This document shows, piece after piece, positions 40,206 to 49,436 of a stretch of 60,885 nt of DNA; within the stretch, counting starts at the first letter, position 1; every line of letters begins with the position of its first letter. The stretch is from Kitasatospora sp. MBT63 (GTDB taxonomy: Bacteria > Actinomycetota > Actinomycetes > Streptomycetales > Streptomycetaceae), in contig NZ_JAIZ01000748.1 in NCBI RefSeq assembly GCF_000710465.2, positions 10,704 through 71,588 on the forward strand, written 5' to 3'. The notes beneath the pieces are model-generated. The model made no database searches, was not told the origin of the DNA, and was given only the letters and a program-made list of their open reading frames with translations. The translations under genes and the position numbers were made by a program.

Positions 40206-41099
40206 TCACAGCGGCAGGTCGAGGACCAGGGGCCGGTGGTCCGAGATCGGTGTCCTGGGCGCCCGTATCGCCTCCGGCCGGTGCGGGCCGGGTCCGGTCG
40301 CGAGGATGTGGTCGAGTTGCACCCGTGGGCGGTGCGACGGGAAGGTCGGGACCCGGGCCAGGTCGCGCCAGCCCGACCGGGGCGACGGGGAGAGCAGGTC
40401 TGCCGCGCCGAGCGTCGCCGCCGGGAGCGCGCCGGCGAGGTTGAGGTCGCCCAGCAGGATGTGCGGCCGGGGCAGGTCGGCGATCCAGCCGTGCACGGCG
40501 AGCAGTTGGCGCACGTTCCAGCCCGGGACGAACGACAGGTGCAGCGCCACCGCCGTGAACGGGCCGCGCCTGCCCTCCAGTACGGCGGCCAGTGCCGCGC
40601 GCGGATGGTCGCGGATCACCGTGAGCCCCGCCCGGCCGGCCACCGGCAGCGGCAGGGCGACCGGGGGCGCGGCGAACCGTCGGGCCCGCCACTCCAGGAC
40701 CGGCAGGCGGGACAGCAGCGCGATGCCGTGCGAGGGCACCTCCCCGTCGTGCCCCGTGCCCGGCGGGCCGTAGACCCGCAACCCCGGCTCGGAGCGGTCG
40801 GGTTCCCATCGGCGGCCCGGCCTGGCCCGGGCGTGGAACGCGGAGGCGTAGCGCCAGTCGGCGGCGCCGGTCGCCTCGGCGACCGCCCGCGCCTGGTCGA
40901 GCCGACCCGACCGCTCCTGGTGGCGGTCGAGTTCCTGCAGCGCCAGCACGTCGGCGTCGAGGGCGGCGACGGCGTCGACGAGCGGCCGCACGGTGGGGGT
41001 GTCCGGGCCCGTGGTCGGCGCCGGGCGGCCGCTGGCGAGGAGCTGCCGCCCGTGCAGGACGTTGAAGGTCGCGAGGCGCACCACTGCGGATCCGGTCAC
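40206..41099 (-). CDS. Endonuclease/exonuclease/phosphatase-family protein
   Basis: A 297-residue EEP-fold protein. LATFNVLHG near the N-terminus, LALQELDRHQERSG (metal-binding Glu), LHLSFVPGWN, ILLGDLNLA and the final SDHRPLVLDL are the usual active-site blocks. It cleaves phosphodiester or phosphomonoester bonds; the substrate may be DNA, RNA or a phospholipid. No signal peptide. GTG start chosen to place the first strand correctly; a TTG five codons upstream is possible. Confidence 0.85.
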   Translation of the reverse strand: MTGSAVVRLATFNVLHGRQLLASGRPAPTTGPDTPTVRPLVDAVAALDADVLALQELDRHQERSGRLDQARAVAEATGAADWRYASAFHARARPGRRWEPDRSEPGLRVYGPPGTGHDGEVPSHGIALLSRLPVLEWRARRFAAPPVALPLPVAGRAGLTVIRDHPRAALAAVLEGRRGPFTAVALHLSFVPGWNVRQLLAVHGWIADLPRPHILLGDLNLAGALPAATLGAADLLSPSPRSGWRDLARVPTFPSHRPRVQLDHILATGPGPHRPEAIRAPRTPISDHRPLVLDLPL

Positions 41100-41221
41100 G
41101 GTCCGACCGTACAACAGGGTTGCCGGGTGCCTCTCCTGACGGGAGCTCGGGTGGCACCGGACCGCCCCGCGAAGGCGGGGGCGGGGGCCGGCCGGGGGTC
41201 CGGCCGGCCTCCGCGGGCCGG

Positions 41222-41764
41222 TCAGGCGAGGTGGCTGACGTGCGGCCAGTCGATGTCGACGTCGGCGGCCTTGTTGAAGTAGTTGGTGAAGACGTTGAGC
41301 GCCACATTGGCGATCACCTCGGCCACCTCGCCGTCCGTCAGTCCGGCCTCGCGGGCGGCCTTCAGGTCGGCGTCCTCGAGCTCCCCCCGGGTGCGGGTCA
41401 GCGTCACGGCGAGGGCCAGTGCGGCGGCGGTCCGGGCGTCCGCCGAAGCGCCGCGCCGGGCCTGCTCGGCGGCGTCCGGGGAGAGCCCGGCGAGCTCGGT
41501 GGCGATGTGGGTGTGGGCGGAGAGGCAGTAGTCGCAGGCGTTCTCCTGCGCCACCGCGAGGGCGATGGCCTCGCGGGTGGCGGCCGGGAGCCTGCCGCCG
41601 CCGAGGGCGCCGGAGAACTCGAGGTAGCCCTTGAGGACGGCGGGGCTGTTGGCCATCACCTTGGCCATGTTCGGGGTGACCCCGAGGGCGGCGCGGACGG
41701 TGGAGAGGAGGGCGGCGGCGGGGGCGGTCGCCTCGGTCGGCTCGATGATCGGAAGTCGCGACAT
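41222..41764 (-). CDS. Carboxymuconolactone decarboxylase/AhpD-like protein
   Basis: A 180-residue AhpD-fold protein. The redox motif ENACDYCLSAH (C-x-x-C and a His) and ALAVTLTRTRGELED, EVIANVALNVFTNYFN follow the family pattern. It should act as an alkylhydroperoxidase-type thiol protein. GGGGAT precedes the ATG weakly. It is divergent from a CGNR zinc-finger regulator, with repeats in the 114-bp gap. Confidence 0.88.
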   Translation of the reverse strand: MSRLPIIEPTEATAPAAALLSTVRAALGVTPNMAKVMANSPAVLKGYLEFSGALGGGRLPAATREAIALAVAQENACDYCLSAHTHIATELAGLSPDAAEQARRGASADARTAAALALAVTLTRTRGELEDADLKAAREAGLTDGEVAEVIANVALNVFTNYFNKAADVDIDWPHVSHLA

Positions 41765-41787
41765 GGGGATGCTCCTGGATGGTTACG

Positions 41788-41831
41788 CAACCAACGTTCT
41801 AATGGTTGCTGGCTGCTCTAGCCGTTAGAAC
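41788..41831. promoter_or_regulatory. Inverted repeats between AhpD-like and CGNR genes
   Basis: CAACCA...TGGTTG (41788-41793/41803-41808) and GTTCTAATGG...CCGTTAGAAC (41796-41805/41822-41831, 9 of 10 paired) overlap each other. They are the probable binding sites of the CGNR protein and cover the promoters of both genes. Confidence 0.55.
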
Positions 41832-41878
41832 CATGCCATGGGACTCTCACGGTTGCAAGTCCGCCGTACCATGAGGAG

Positions 41879-42472
41879 GTGGACCTGAACGCATACGAGA
41901 GCGGTGGCGCCCCCCTGCTGGGCGAGCCCCTGCCGATCGAGCTGGCCAACGCGACGTACGCCGTGCGCGGCCGGCTGGTGGACGGGCTCACGACCGTCGA
42001 GCACGCCGCCGCCTGGCTGCGCGACAACCGGGCCCGGTTCGCCACCGCACTCGACGACGACGCTCTGCTCGCCCTCGACGAGGCGGACCTGCGCGCGATC
42101 CGGTCGCTGCGCGACGCGGCCCGCACGCTGATCGACGCCGCCGCCCGCGGTACGGACGCGCCCGCCGAGGCGGTCGGCGAACTCAACCGCCACGTGCGGC
42201 GCGCCCCCAGCTGGCGTGAACTGGCCACGGGCCCCGGCCCGGCCACCCTCACCCGCAGCGCCGCGGCACCCGTCCCCGCCGCCCTCGGTGAGATCGCCCA
42301 GGCGACCGTGGACCTGGTCACCGGCCCCGAGCGCGAGCTGCTGAGGGCCTGCCAGGCGCCGGGCTGCGTCCTGCACTTCCTCAAGAACCATCCGCGCCGC
42401 GAGTGGAGCGGCCCGGACTGCGGCAACCGCGCCCGTGCCGCCCGCCACTACGAGCGCACCAGGCAGAGCTGA
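41879..42472 (+). CDS. CGNR zinc-finger DNA-binding regulator
   Basis: A 197-residue regulator. The N-terminal 130 residues are the helical ABATE domain (PIELANATYAVRGRLVDGL ...), a putative stress-ligand domain; the C-terminal zinc finger has CQAPGCVLHF-x-CGNRARAARHYER. GAGGAG lies close before the GTG start. It is divergent from the AhpD-like gene and shares the palindromes between them, so it likely controls it. The amidase gene follows in the same direction. Confidence 0.88.
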   Translation: MDLNAYESGGAPLLGEPLPIELANATYAVRGRLVDGLTTVEHAAAWLRDNRARFATALDDDALLALDEADLRAIRSLRDAARTLIDAAARGTDAPAEAVGELNRHVRRAPSWRELATGPGPATLTRSAAAPVPAALGEIAQATVDLVTGPERELLRACQAPGCVLHFLKNHPRREWSGPDCGNRARAARHYERTRQS

Positions 42473-42510
42473 ACCGCCGGGGCGGCCCGGCGGCGGAAGG
42501 AGGGCCGGCG

Positions 42511-43941
42511 ATGGATCCCCGTCCGCCCGTGGAGCCCGATGCCACCGAGCTGGCCGCGATGGTGCGGCGCCGCGAGGTCACCCCGGCGCAGTTGGTCGAG
42601 GCGGCCGTCGAGCGGATCGAGCGGCTCGGCCCCGCACTCAACGCCGTCGTCATCCCGATGTACGAGGCCGCGCTCGCGGCCGCCGACCGGCCGCCGCAGG
42701 GCCCGTTCGCGGGGGTGCCCTACCTGCTCAAGGACCTGGCCACCGAGGTCGCCGGGGGCCGGTTCACCGAGGGTTCCCGCTTCCTGCGCGGCCATGTCTC
42801 CGGCTACGACAGCGAATTGGTCCTCCGGCTGCGCCGGGCCGGGCTGATCGTCCTCGGCAGGACCAACACCCCCGAGTTCGGCATGGTCCCCACCTGCGAG
42901 CCGGTCCTGCACGGGCCGACCTGCAACCCCTGGGACCCCACCCGCTCCACCAGCGGATCCAGCGGCGGCTCGGCGGCGGCCGTCGCCGCCGGGCTGGTGG
43001 CGGCGGCGCACGGCAACGACCTGGGCGGCTCGATCCGGTTCCCCGCCTCCGCCTGCGGCCTGTTCGGGCTCAAGCCCACCCGCGCCCGCAACCCGCTCGG
43101 GCCGGAGTACGGCGACGTGGTCGGCGGCTGGGCCTGCGAGCACGCCCTCACCCGGTCGGTGCGCGACAGCGCCGCGCTCCTCGACGCCACCTCCGGGCCC
43201 GCCCCGGGCGATCCGTACCCGGCGCCGCCCCCGCTGCGGCCGTTCGCGCTGGAGGTCGGGGCCGACCCCGGCCGGCTGCGGATCGCGTACACCGCCCGCA
43301 CCCCGGACGGCTCCCCCGGGCACCCCGACTGCGTCGCCGCCCTCGACGACGCCGTCGCCCTGTGCGAAGAGCTCGGCCACGAACTGACGGAGGCGGACCT
43401 GCCCGGGCTGACCCCCGCGGTCGGCGCGGCCATCGGCACGGTGTTCGACGCGGCCACCGCGTGGATCGTCCGCTACTGGGTCCGCCGGCTCGGCCGCGAG
43501 CCGGCGGAGGACGAACTGGAGCCGCTGACCCGCGCCTACCGGGCGGCCGGTGAGCGGGTCGGCGCCGCGGACTACCTGCTCGCCGTCGAGGACCTCCAGG
43601 CGTTCGCCCGGGTCGTCGCCGCCTTCCTCGCCCGCTTCGACCTGTGGCTGACCCCGACCATGTCCACACCGCCCGTCCCGCTCGGCGAGATCACCTCCAC
43701 CGAGGACGATCCGCTGCGGGCCGCCCGCAACGGCGGCCGGACCGTTGCCTACCCGGCGGTGGTCGCCAACCTCACCGGCAACCCCGCGATGTCCGTCCCC
43801 CTGTGGTGGAACCCGGCCGGGCTGCCGGTCGGGGTCCACTTCCTGGGCCGCTTCGGCGACGAGGCCACCCTGCTGCGGCTGGCCGCCCAACTGGAGGGTG
43901 CCCGGCCCTGGTCCCGGCGGCGGCCGCCCGTGCACGCCTGA
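42511..43941 (+). CDS. Amidase (amidase-signature family)
   Basis: A 476-residue amidase that hydrolyses a carboxylic amide. The Ser-cisSer-Lys triad is present: K74 in YLLKDLA, cis-Ser in [11 protein letters not shown] (about 150) and the nucleophile S174 in [20 protein letters not shown] eight bases before the ATG decides the start over an open upstream frame. It follows the CGNR gene by 38 bases and could be cotranscribed. Substrate is not predictable. Confidence 0.9.
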   Translation: MDPRPPVEPDATELAAMVRRREVTPAQLVEAAVERIERLGPALNAVVIPMYEAALAAADRPPQGPFAGVPYLLKDLATEVAGGRFTEGSRFLRGHVSGYDSELVLRLRRAGLIVLGRTNTPEFGMVPTCEPVLHGPTCNPWDPTRSTSGSSGGSAAAVAAGLVAAAHGNDLGGSIRFPASACGLFGLKPTRARNPLGPEYGDVVGGWACEHALTRSVRDSAALLDATSGPAPGDPYPAPPPLRPFALEVGADPGRLRIAYTARTPDGSPGHPDCVAALDDAVALCEELGHELTEADLPGLTPAVGAAIGTVFDAATAWIVRYWVRRLGREPAEDELEPLTRAYRAAGERVGAADYLLAVEDLQAFARVVAAFLARFDLWLTPTMSTPPVPLGEITSTEDDPLRAARNGGRTVAYPAVVANLTGNPAMSVPLWWNPAGLPVGVHFLGRFGDEATLLRLAAQLEGARPWSRRRPPVHA

Positions 43942-44103
43942 GCCTCCGCGGGAGGGGCGCACGACCGGGGTCGTGGCCGGGTGCCGCCCGGCGTAGCGTG
44001 GCAAGGAGGAGAGGGTCTCCGCTGCGGTCTCATCGGGCTGCGTCGCGGGCGCGTCCGGCGTCGCCCGGCTCTCCCCGGACCCGCCCGGTGGGGAGGAGGA
44101 GCG

Positions 44104-45168
44104 ATGTCGGTCGTGGAACTCGATGCGGCCAAGCAGGAGGCGTTCGCAGGACGCATGATCGAGGTGGTCAACGACGCCTGCCTGGGGCTGATGGTGAGCC
44201 TGGGCCACGAGGCCGGGCTGTTCGACGCGATGTCCGTCCTGCCGCCCGCCACCAGTGCGGAGATCGCCCGGGCCGCCGGGCTGAGCGAGCGCTACGTACG
44301 GGAGTGGCTCGGCGCGACGGTGGTCGGCGGGATCGTCGACTACCGGCCCGCGGACGGGACCTACGTGCTGCCGCCGGAGCACGCGGCCTCGCTCACCAGG
44401 GCGGCGGGGCCGGACAACCTGGCCCGGATCGCGCAGAACCTGGGCATGATGGGCGAGGTCGAGCAGCGGGTGCTGGCGGCGTTCCGGACCGGGGCCGGGG
44501 TGCCGTACTCGGCGTACCCGCGCTTCCAGGCGCTGCAGGCGGAGGAGTCCGGGCAGGTGTACGACCTGGCGCTGGTGGACGGGATCGTGCCGCTGGTGAC
44601 CGGCCTCACCGAGCGGCTGCAGCACGGCATCGACGCGCTGGACATCGGCTGCGGCCAGGGTCACGCGGTCAACGTGCTGGCCGCCGCGTTCCCCGCCAGC
44701 CGCTTCCGCGGGCTCGACGCCTCGGAGCAGGGCATCGCCGCGGCCCGTGCGGAGGCGGCCGGACTGGGCCTGCCCAACGTCGAGTTCGAGGTCGGTGACT
44801 GCGCCGCGCTGACCGGCTCCTACGACCTGATCACGGCGTTCGACGTGATCCACGACCTGGCCAGGCCGACCGCCGCCCTCGCCGCGATCTCCGGGGCGCT
44901 CGCCGAGGACGGGGTGTTCCTGATGGGCGACATCGCCGCGTCCAGCCGGCTGGAGGAGAACCTCGACCATCCGCTCGGGCCCGCGCTGTACACCTTCTCG
45001 GTGTTCTACTGCATGTCCGTCTCGCTGAGCGAGGGCGGGGAGGGACTCGGCACCGTGTGGGGCGAGCAGACCGCCCGGCGGATGCTCGCCGAGGCCGGGT
45101 TCGGCCGGGTCGAGGCCGAGCGGGTGGAGGGCGACATCCTCAACGTGTACTACGTGGCCCGTCACTGA
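44104..45168 (+). CDS. SAM-dependent methyltransferase with N-terminal winged helix
   Basis: A 354-residue protein. An N-terminal winged-helix dimerisation domain (TSAEIARAAGLSERYVREWLGATVVGGIV) is followed by a class I methyltransferase fold: ALDIGCGQGHAVNVLA (motif I, about 180), FRGLDASEQGI (motif II), DLITAFDVIHDL and DGVFLMGDIAASS. This layout matches S20/rRNA-adenine or O-methyltransferase-like proteins of actinomycetes; the target is unknown. GGGGAGGAGGAG precedes the ATG. A strong terminator follows. Confidence 0.85.
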   Translation: MSVVELDAAKQEAFAGRMIEVVNDACLGLMVSLGHEAGLFDAMSVLPPATSAEIARAAGLSERYVREWLGATVVGGIVDYRPADGTYVLPPEHAASLTRAAGPDNLARIAQNLGMMGEVEQRVLAAFRTGAGVPYSAYPRFQALQAEESGQVYDLALVDGIVPLVTGLTERLQHGIDALDIGCGQGHAVNVLAAAFPASRFRGLDASEQGIAAARAEAAGLGLPNVEFEVGDCAALTGSYDLITAFDVIHDLARPTAALAAISGALAEDGVFLMGDIAASSRLEENLDHPLGPALYTFSVFYCMSVSLSEGGEGLGTVWGEQTARRMLAEAGFGRVEAERVEGDILNVYYVARH

Positions 45169-45170
45169 GG

Positions 45171-45191
45171 GCGGCCCCCAGCGGGGGCCGC
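45171..45191 (+). terminator. Terminator after the methyltransferase gene
   Basis: GCGGCCCCC-agc-GGGGGCCGC, 9-bp perfect stem with three-base loop, followed by TTGTTCTT. It starts three bases past the stop. Confidence 0.85.
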
Positions 45192-45197
45192 TTGTTC

Positions 45198-45213
45198 TTG
45201 AATGGTCGCTCAT
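45198..45213. promoter_or_regulatory. TetR operator copy 1
   Basis: TTGAATGGTCGCTCAT, 15-30 bases before the tetR start. It matches the site at 45874-45889 (TTGAATGACCACTCAA) at 13 of 16 positions. Probably the autoregulatory site. Confidence 0.6.
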
Positions 45214-45226
45214 GTATGGTCCTGCC

Positions 45227-45811
45227 ATGCCCCGACCCCGCGAGTTCGAGCCCGACACCGTGCTCGACCAGGCCATGCGCAAGTTCTGGGAGCGCGGCTA
45301 CCGGGCCACCTCGATCGAGGACCTGGTGAAGGCGACCGGCGTGAAGCCGGGCAGCATCTACAGCGCCTTCCCGGGCGGCAAGCGGGCCCTGTTCCTCAAG
45401 TCGCTGGAGCGCTACTCCAAGCTCGTCGTACCGCAGAAGCTCGGCGAACTGGAGGCCCCGGGGGCGTCCCTGGCGGAGCTGCGAGGCTACTTCGACGGAC
45501 TGGTGCGCGACCTGCTCAGCCCGGAGGGCCGGCAGGGCTGCCTGCTGGTCAACACCGCGATCGAGAACGCGGCCGAGGACGACGAGGCCGCGGCCGTCGT
45601 CCGGGGCCACCTGGCCCGCCTGGAGAACTGCATGGCCGCCGCCCTGGACACCGCCCGCCTGCGGGGCGAGGTCCGGACCTCGCTGGACCCGGCCGGCACC
45701 GCCAGGCTGCTGGTCGCCACCTGCCAGGGGCTGATGGTCGTGGGCAAGGCCAACCCGGACGAGGCGGTCCTGCGCGCGATCACGGACAACGCGTTCGCCG
45801 CCCTCGCCTGA
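45227..45811 (+). CDS. TetR-family transcriptional regulator
   Basis: A 194-residue regulator: FEPDTVLDQAMRKFWERGYRATSIEDLVKATGVKPGSIYSAFPGGKRALFLKSL is the N-terminal helix-turn-helix, followed by a helical effector domain with the LVNTAIENAAEDDE block typical of TetR_C_16-like proteins controlling oxidoreductases. I chose the ATG at MPRPREFEP; an ATG five codons upstream overlaps the operator. The oxidoreductase gene follows, and both genes are preceded by the same operator, so the TetR likely represses both. Confidence 0.85.
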   Translation: MPRPREFEPDTVLDQAMRKFWERGYRATSIEDLVKATGVKPGSIYSAFPGGKRALFLKSLERYSKLVVPQKLGELEAPGASLAELRGYFDGLVRDLLSPEGRQGCLLVNTAIENAAEDDEAAAVVRGHLARLENCMAAALDTARLRGEVRTSLDPAGTARLLVATCQGLMVVGKANPDEAVLRAITDNAFAALA

Positions 45812-45873
45812 CCACCGGACACCACACCCTCCGGGCCACCGCACCTGCGGTGGCCCTTCTTCCGGCCCAATAT

Positions 45874-45889
45874 TTGAATGACCACTCAA
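45874..45889. promoter_or_regulatory. TetR operator copy 2, before the oxidoreductase
   Basis: TTGAATGACCACTCAA, a palindrome with 7 of 8 arm positions paired, 14 bases before the start of the quinone oxidoreductase gene. Confidence 0.65.
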
Positions 45890-45903
45890 GAACGGATCCG
45901 ATC

Positions 45904-46884
45904 ATGAAGGCCATCGTCATCTCCGCCCACGGCGGCCCCGAGGTGCTCACCCTCACCGAGCTGCCCGACCCCGTCCCCGCCGACGGCGAAGTACTCGTCC
46001 GCGTCAGGGCGTTCGGCCTCAACCACGCCGAGGCCTACATGCGGGCCGGCGCCTGGGGGCAGGTGGCGGCCGTCACCGGGATCGAGTGCGCCGGGACGGT
46101 CGAGTCCGACCCGTCGGGCCGGCTCCCGGCCGGGACCACCGTGGTGGCGGTCCTCGGCGGCATGGGCCGGACCCGCAACGGCAGCTACGCGGAACTGGTG
46201 ACCGTCCCGGCCGGCAACGTCGTCGAGGTCCGCTCCGGCCTCGGCTGGGCCGAACTCGCCGCCGTCCCCGAGGTCTACGCCACCGCGTGGAGCGGCCTGT
46301 TCGGCAACCTGGAACTGCGGTCCGGCGAGACGGTCCTGGTCCGCGGCGCGACCTCGGCCCTCGGCCAGGCCGCCGTCAGCCTCGCCGTCGACCACGGCGC
46401 CCGGGTGGTCGCCACCACCCGCAGCGCAGGCCACCGCGCCCTGCTCCGGGAGCTCGGCGCGCACCAGGTGCTGATCGACGACGGCCGGCTCACCCCGCAG
46501 GTCAGGGACGGCGGGATCACCGTGGACGCCGTCCTCGACATCGTCGGCAACAGCGTCCTGCGGGACTCCCTGGCGCTGGTCCGGCCGCGCGGCCGGGTCT
46601 GCCAGATCGGTTTCCTCGGCGGCTTCGACCCGGTGCCGGACTTCGACCCGATCGCCGACCTCCCCAGCGGGGTCCGGCTCAGCTTCTTCGCCAGCGCCTT
46701 CGTCCTCGGCACACCGGAATTCCCGCTCACCGACGTCCCGTTGGACGAGATCTACGCCAAGGTGGAGGCCGGTGCGCTGCCGGCCGGCCCGGTCCGGGTC
46801 TTCCGCTTCGAGGAGATCGTCGAGGCACACCGGGTCATGGAGAGCGGTACGGCGCTCGGCAAGATGGCCGTCACCGTCGGCTGA
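45904..46884 (+). CDS. Zinc-independent quinone oxidoreductase-like MDR protein
   Basis: A 326-residue medium-chain dehydrogenase/reductase: N-terminal GroES-like domain (MKAIVISAHGGPEVLTLTELPDP, LNHAEAYMRAG), and NADPH-binding domain with GETVLVRGATSALGQAAVSLA (about 140-160). The catalytic-zinc ligands of alcohol dehydrogenases are missing, so it is of the quinone oxidoreductase type. It follows tetR by 92 bases with the shared operator in the gap, so it is probably the regulated detoxification gene. Confidence 0.88.
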   Translation: MKAIVISAHGGPEVLTLTELPDPVPADGEVLVRVRAFGLNHAEAYMRAGAWGQVAAVTGIECAGTVESDPSGRLPAGTTVVAVLGGMGRTRNGSYAELVTVPAGNVVEVRSGLGWAELAAVPEVYATAWSGLFGNLELRSGETVLVRGATSALGQAAVSLAVDHGARVVATTRSAGHRALLRELGAHQVLIDDGRLTPQVRDGGITVDAVLDIVGNSVLRDSLALVRPRGRVCQIGFLGGFDPVPDFDPIADLPSGVRLSFFASAFVLGTPEFPLTDVPLDEIYAKVEAGALPAGPVRVFRFEEIVEAHRVMESGTALGKMAVTVG

Positions 46885-46939
46885 CCCGCCGCCACCGGCC
46901 GGGCGCGCGGCTCCCGCGGGCCCGACCGGTGGCGGGCCG

Positions 46940-47809
46940 TCAGACCAGGTGCCGCCGGAAGAAGTCGGCCGCCTCCGCGCCCACCCGGGCGCGGGCGCCG
47001 GGGTCGGCGGGTTCCGGGGCGAAGAAGTCGTCGTGGCGGACGTCGGGGCCCGCCGAGCGGCCGCTCGCGGTGGGGATGTGCTCCAGGTACGGCCGGGTGT
47101 CGGCCTCGTACGGGGTGACCTGGTCGGCGCCGCCCCAGCGGATCTCCACCGGCACCCGCACCGTCGCCAGGCTCTCCGGGGTGACCAGCGCGCCGATGCC
47201 CGGGGCCACCTGGAAGACCGCCCGCACCCGGGCGTCCGAGTGGTCGGCCGCGGCGGCCTCGAGCGCGCCCTGCAGCAGGTCCTGATGCGGGTGCTTGGTC
47301 CGCAGCGCCTGGAGCACGTCCGGGAACTCCGAGACCTCCGGCAGGGGCACGGCCCCCGTCAGCACCGCCGTCAGGAGCCGAGGGTCGACGCGCGCGCCGG
47401 CCAGGGCCGCCGCCGTGTACCCGCCGAGGGAGAATCCCGCCACGCCGACCGGGCCCAGCGGCCGTTCCCGGGCGAGCGCGTCGAGGACGAAGGTGACGTC
47501 CCGGGGTCGCTCCCAGACGTTCAGGAAGCCCTCCGGCTCGTAGCCGTCGACGTAGTTGTTGCCATGGTGGTCGAGCGCCGCCACCCGGAGACCGGCCTCC
47601 AGCAGCGGCCGCACCAGCCACTCCAAGGCGCCGCCGGAGCCGCCGGTGCCGTGCGAGAGGACCACCAGCGGGCCCGGCTCGGACGGCGTCCGGTCCGGCT
47701 CCCACCGGTAGACCCGGACCGGACGCGGCCGGGCCGGGTCCCGCAGGTCGCTCCGGGAGCCGTCGTACAGGACCTGGATCAGCGGCTGTTCCTGACTGGA
47801 GATCATCAT
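46940..47809 (-). CDS. Alpha/beta hydrolase, dienelactone hydrolase-like
   Basis: A 289-residue hydrolase. LVVLSHGTGGSGGALEWLVRPL is the oxyanion strand, GVAGFSLGGYTAAAL has the nucleophile Ser (GFSLGG) near residue 128, and a late His-Asp block is in GPDVRHDDFFAPEP. No signal peptide. Relatives are platelet-activating-factor acetylhydrolase- or dienelactone hydrolase-like; substrate unknown. It converges with the oxidoreductase gene. Confidence 0.82.
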   Translation of the reverse strand: MMISSQEQPLIQVLYDGSRSDLRDPARPRPVRVYRWEPDRTPSEPGPLVVLSHGTGGSGGALEWLVRPLLEAGLRVAALDHHGNNYVDGYEPEGFLNVWERPRDVTFVLDALARERPLGPVGVAGFSLGGYTAAALAGARVDPRLLTAVLTGAVPLPEVSEFPDVLQALRTKHPHQDLLQGALEAAAADHSDARVRAVFQVAPGIGALVTPESLATVRVPVEIRWGGADQVTPYEADTRPYLEHIPTASGRSAGPDVRHDDFFAPEPADPGARARVGAEAADFFRRHLV

Positions 47810-47869
47810 GGCGGCATCCTAGGAACGTCCGCCGACACCCCGAGGCCCGGCCCCGGCCCCGAGCGGGGA

Positions 47870-49327
47870 TCAGCCGGCGCTCCTCGCACCGCGGGCGGCG
47901 GCGACCAGCTCGCGGGCCTCACGGTCCGAGGCGACGGCCGGGGGCGAGCCGGGCAGCGGGCGTCCCGCGCTCTCCGGCATCATCCGCACCGCGACCAGGC
48001 CGATCACTGCGGCGGCCATCATGTAGTAGGCGGGCATCATCCGGTTGCCGGTGGCGTCGATCAGCGCGGTCACCGCCAGCGGGGTGGTGCCGCCGAACAG
48101 CGAGACGGAGACGTTGAAGCCCACGGCCATGGCGCCGTAACGGATGTGGGTCGGGAAGAGTGCGGGCAGCGCGGCGGGCATGGTGCCGGTGAAGCAGGTC
48201 AGCAGCAGGCACAGTCCGCCGACGCCGAGCAGGACGCCCCACGGGCCGCCGTGCCGGATCACCAGCAGCGCGGGAACGGAGAGCAGCAGGAAACCGGCGC
48301 AGCCGGCCAGCAGCACCGGGCGGCGCCCGATGCGGTCCGACAGCCGGCCGACCGGGGCGTTGACGGCCATCATCAGCACCATCGCGGCGATGACCACCAG
48401 CAGTCCGCGGGTGGCGCCGACGCCGAGTTCGGCGGTGAGGTAGGTCGGCAGGTACGACAGCAGCATGTAGTCGGTGACGTTGTAGACCAGGACCAGCGCC
48501 ATGCAGAGCAGCAGGGCCCGGCGGTGCCGGGTCAGCAGGTCACGCAGGCGGCTCTTCGGACGCTGCCGTTCCGCGGTCTCGGCCTGCTGCTGGAGGGTGC
48601 GGAAGGCCGGGGTCTCCTCCAGCCGCATCCGCAGGTAGAGCCCGATCAGGCCGAGCGGCCCGGCGAGCAGGAACGGCAGTCGCCAGCCCCAGGAGAGCAG
48701 GCTCGGCTCGTCCAGGGCGGTGGTCATCGCGGTGACCAGGCCGGCGCCGGCGACGTAGCCCACCAGGGTGCCGAACTCCAGCCAGCTGCCGAGGAATCCG
48801 CGGCGCCGGTCGGGTGCGTACTCCGCGATGAAGGTGGTCGCGCCGCCGTACTCGCCGCCGGTGGAGAAGCCCTGCACCATCCGGGCGAGCAGCAGCAGGG
48901 CGGGCGCCCAGATGCCGATGGCGGCGTACGAGGGGATCAGGCCGATCGCGAAGGTGCCCGCGGCCATCATGATCATGGTGGTGGCGAGGACCTTCTGCCG
49001 CCCGATCCGGTCGCCGAGCGGGCCGAAGACCAGTCCGCCGAGCGGCCTGATCAGGAAGGCGGCGGCGAAGGTCCCGAAGGTGGCCAGCAGCTGGGTGGCG
49101 CCGCCGGCCGTCGGGAAGAAGACCTTGCCCAGGGTGACCGCGAGGTAGCTGTAGACGCCGAAGTCGAACCACTCCATGGCGTTGCCGAGGGCGGCGGCGG
49201 ACACCGCGCGCTTCAGCATCTTCGGGTCGACGACGGTGACCTCGCCAGGGGCGGGGGCCCCGGTCGCAGGGACCGGGGTGGGGCCGTGGCCGGTGGACTC
49301 GGGGGTTCGGACGGACGTCTGACTCAA
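47870..49327 (-). CDS. MFS transporter of the metabolite:H+ symporter (MHS/ProP) group
   Basis: A 485-residue symporter with 12 helices. The signatures AAALGNAMEWFDFGVYSYLA, FGPLGDRIGRQKVLATTMIMM and GFSTGGEYGGATTFIAEYAPDRRRGF are those of the MHS group, which imports osmolytes, dicarboxylates or shikimate. Substrate unknown. The start is a TTG inside a run without other starts; GAAGG lies 10 bases upstream. The first 35 residues are disordered. It lies between the hydrolase and coxG. Confidence 0.88.
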   Translation of the reverse strand: MSQTSVRTPESTGHGPTPVPATGAPAPGEVTVVDPKMLKRAVSAAALGNAMEWFDFGVYSYLAVTLGKVFFPTAGGATQLLATFGTFAAAFLIRPLGGLVFGPLGDRIGRQKVLATTMIMMAAGTFAIGLIPSYAAIGIWAPALLLLARMVQGFSTGGEYGGATTFIAEYAPDRRRGFLGSWLEFGTLVGYVAGAGLVTAMTTALDEPSLLSWGWRLPFLLAGPLGLIGLYLRMRLEETPAFRTLQQQAETAERQRPKSRLRDLLTRHRRALLLCMALVLVYNVTDYMLLSYLPTYLTAELGVGATRGLLVVIAAMVLMMAVNAPVGRLSDRIGRRPVLLAGCAGFLLLSVPALLVIRHGGPWGVLLGVGGLCLLLTCFTGTMPAALPALFPTHIRYGAMAVGFNVSVSLFGGTTPLAVTALIDATGNRMMPAYYMMAAAVIGLVAVRMMPESAGRPLPGSPPAVASDREARELVAAARGARSAG

Positions 49328-49436
49328 GGGGTCGCCTTCGGTGTCGGGAACGGGTGACCGCTCCCGCCTCACCGCCTCCGCGCTGGTCAAACCCCTGGGC
49401 CGCGGTACTGAGAGATCCCTCACGGACCCCGGCGGG

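Noticed and set aside
42448..45282. 944-codon minus-strand frame
   Set aside because: Antisense to the amidase and methyltransferase genes, whose own products have clear catalytic motifs.
46772..49357. 861-codon plus-strand frame
   Set aside because: Antisense to the hydrolase and MHS transporter genes; Gly/Arg/Gln/Asp-rich low-complexity translation typical of a shadow frame in GC-rich DNA.
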